From CAZSHG01 sp964606695 [NCBI: uncultured bacterium] (lineage in GTDB: Bacteria > UBP14 > UBA6098): 64,000 nt of DNA. The DNA lies in contig CAZSHG010000007.1 of NCBI GenBank assembly GCA_964606695.1, positions 1 through 64,000 of the forward strand, read 5' to 3'. Each line of letters opens with the position of its first letter. Position 1 is the first letter of the stretch. The position numbers were made by a program, and so were the translations under genes. This document shows positions 63,563-64,000 of the stretch, in pieces. The notes beneath the pieces were generated by a model. It searched no databases. It was not told the DNA's origin and saw only the letters and a list, made by a program, of their open reading frames with translations.

Positions 63563-64000
63563 ATGAGACCGAGATATATATACATAATTCTGTTGGGTTT
63601 GATATTAGCGTTGACCACGTCGGCTATTAAACTCTATTCGGAGGCTGATAATGCGATTTTCCCCGCGTTGAAGGACGAACTCGATCGGTCGATGAAGCAA
63701 TTGAAAACCGATGAACTCCCCGGACCGTATTACATCCTGTATAAGGCTAATGAATCGAGGTCGCTCGGTATTGGTGCGGGTTTCGGCGCGATAACGGCGT
63801 TCAATGAAGACCATCGAAGGAGGATAAATATCGATCTGCGCGTAGGGGATTATCAATTCGATAACTCTAATTTCGCTAATAATATGCGTTCGTTCGAGTT
63901 CTCGATGGGCGGAGATATGTCCTTCGGCACATCTTCCGGATTGCCGCTGGAAAACGATTACAATCTCATGCGCCGGGAAATCTGGCTGGCCACCGACCGG
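63563..64000 (+). CDS. Second exported TldD-like protein (partial)
   Basis: ATG 63563 after GAGGAGG, 146 codons to the window edge. A signal peptide (YIYIILLGLILALTTSA) and an N-terminal domain parallel to the previous protein: LKDELDRSMKQLKTDELPG, INIDLRVGDYQFDN, then LMRREIWLATDR. The metal site would lie beyond the edge, so it is not known whether this copy is catalytic. Confidence 0.85.
   Translation, partial: MRPRYIYIILLGLILALTTSAIKLYSEADNAIFPALKDELDRSMKQLKTDELPGPYYILYKANESRSLGIGAGFGAITAFNEDHRRRINIDLRVGDYQFDNSNFANNMRSFEFSMGGDMSFGTSSGLPLENDYNLMRREIWLATDR

Overview
The window is an ordinary chromosomal segment of a free-living, probably strictly anaerobic bacterium of the FCB (Fibrobacterota-Chlorobiota-Bacteroidota) neighbourhood, most likely one of its candidate phyla (Cloacimonadota, WOR-3/Stahlbacteria or similar; I cannot settle which). 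The evidence is: extracellular proteins ending in a PNPFNSS...SGIYLVKA sorting domain of the type IX secretion kind, the alternative FCB-type GlmU, a DUF3078-like outer-membrane protein, a Ni-Fe CO dehydrogenase and a four-subunit 2-oxoacid:ferredoxin oxidoreductase. Promoters fit the classical TTGACA-17-TATAAT pattern, which argues against Bacteroidota proper. Nearly all tRNA genes lack an encoded CCA, and a CCA-adding enzyme is present.

Layout. 0-8 kb: end of a secreted protein, smpB, then a one-carbon cluster on the plus strand: a homocysteine methyltransferase-MTHFR fusion, a stand-alone MetH reactivation domain, a highly palindromic 275-nt intergenic element, MetH lacking its reactivation domain, a methyltransferase and hypD. 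8-16 kb: tRNA-Lys, tRNA-Leu, ornithine carbamoyltransferase, then a minus-strand operon Rrf2 regulator-cupin-ferredoxin-CooS, an orphan NarL-type regulator and glnS. 16-20 kb: tRNAs, tadA, duplicated tRNA-Arg units, an outer-membrane protein and two small membrane proteins. 20-28 kb (minus): korDABC plus GlmU-like protein, and a P-loop GTPase-carbamate kinase-CCA transferase operon. 28.6-43 kb (minus): the transcription/translation superoperon tRNA-Thr-Tyr-Gly-Thr, zinc ribbon, tuf, rpmG, tRNA-Trp, secE, nusG, rplKAJL, rpoBC, rpsL. 43-48 kb (plus): a small zinc-type protein, zapB-like/zapA, rny, ymdB, purC and a sorted secreted protein. 48.5-52.6 kb (minus): repeats, an XRE-type regulator and an operon of a Cys-rich protein, a canonical glutamate dehydrogenase and a second GDH lacking two key lysines. 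52.9-56 kb: an NtrB/NtrC-like pair. 56-64 kb: a secreted beta-propeller, small membrane proteins, ComM/YifB, tRNA-Asn, a broken sorted-protein gene and a tandem pair of exported TldD-like metalloproteases running off the edge.

How it fits together: the one-carbon genes feed methyl-tetrahydrofolate chemistry and methionine synthesis; CooS and Kor are low-potential ferredoxin enzymes; OTC plus carbamate kinase can run carbamoyl-phosphate metabolism; GDH is probably under nitrogen/sigma-54 control, since a sigma-54-like element sits upstream of its operon and an NtrC-type activator is adjacent. The most interesting items are the cloverleaf-like element upstream of metH, the GDH/pseudo-GDH operon with its sigma-54-like promoter, the Rrf2-CooS operon, and a family of dispersed two-hairpin intergenic repeats with copies at 8.1, 16.1 and 48.6 kb.
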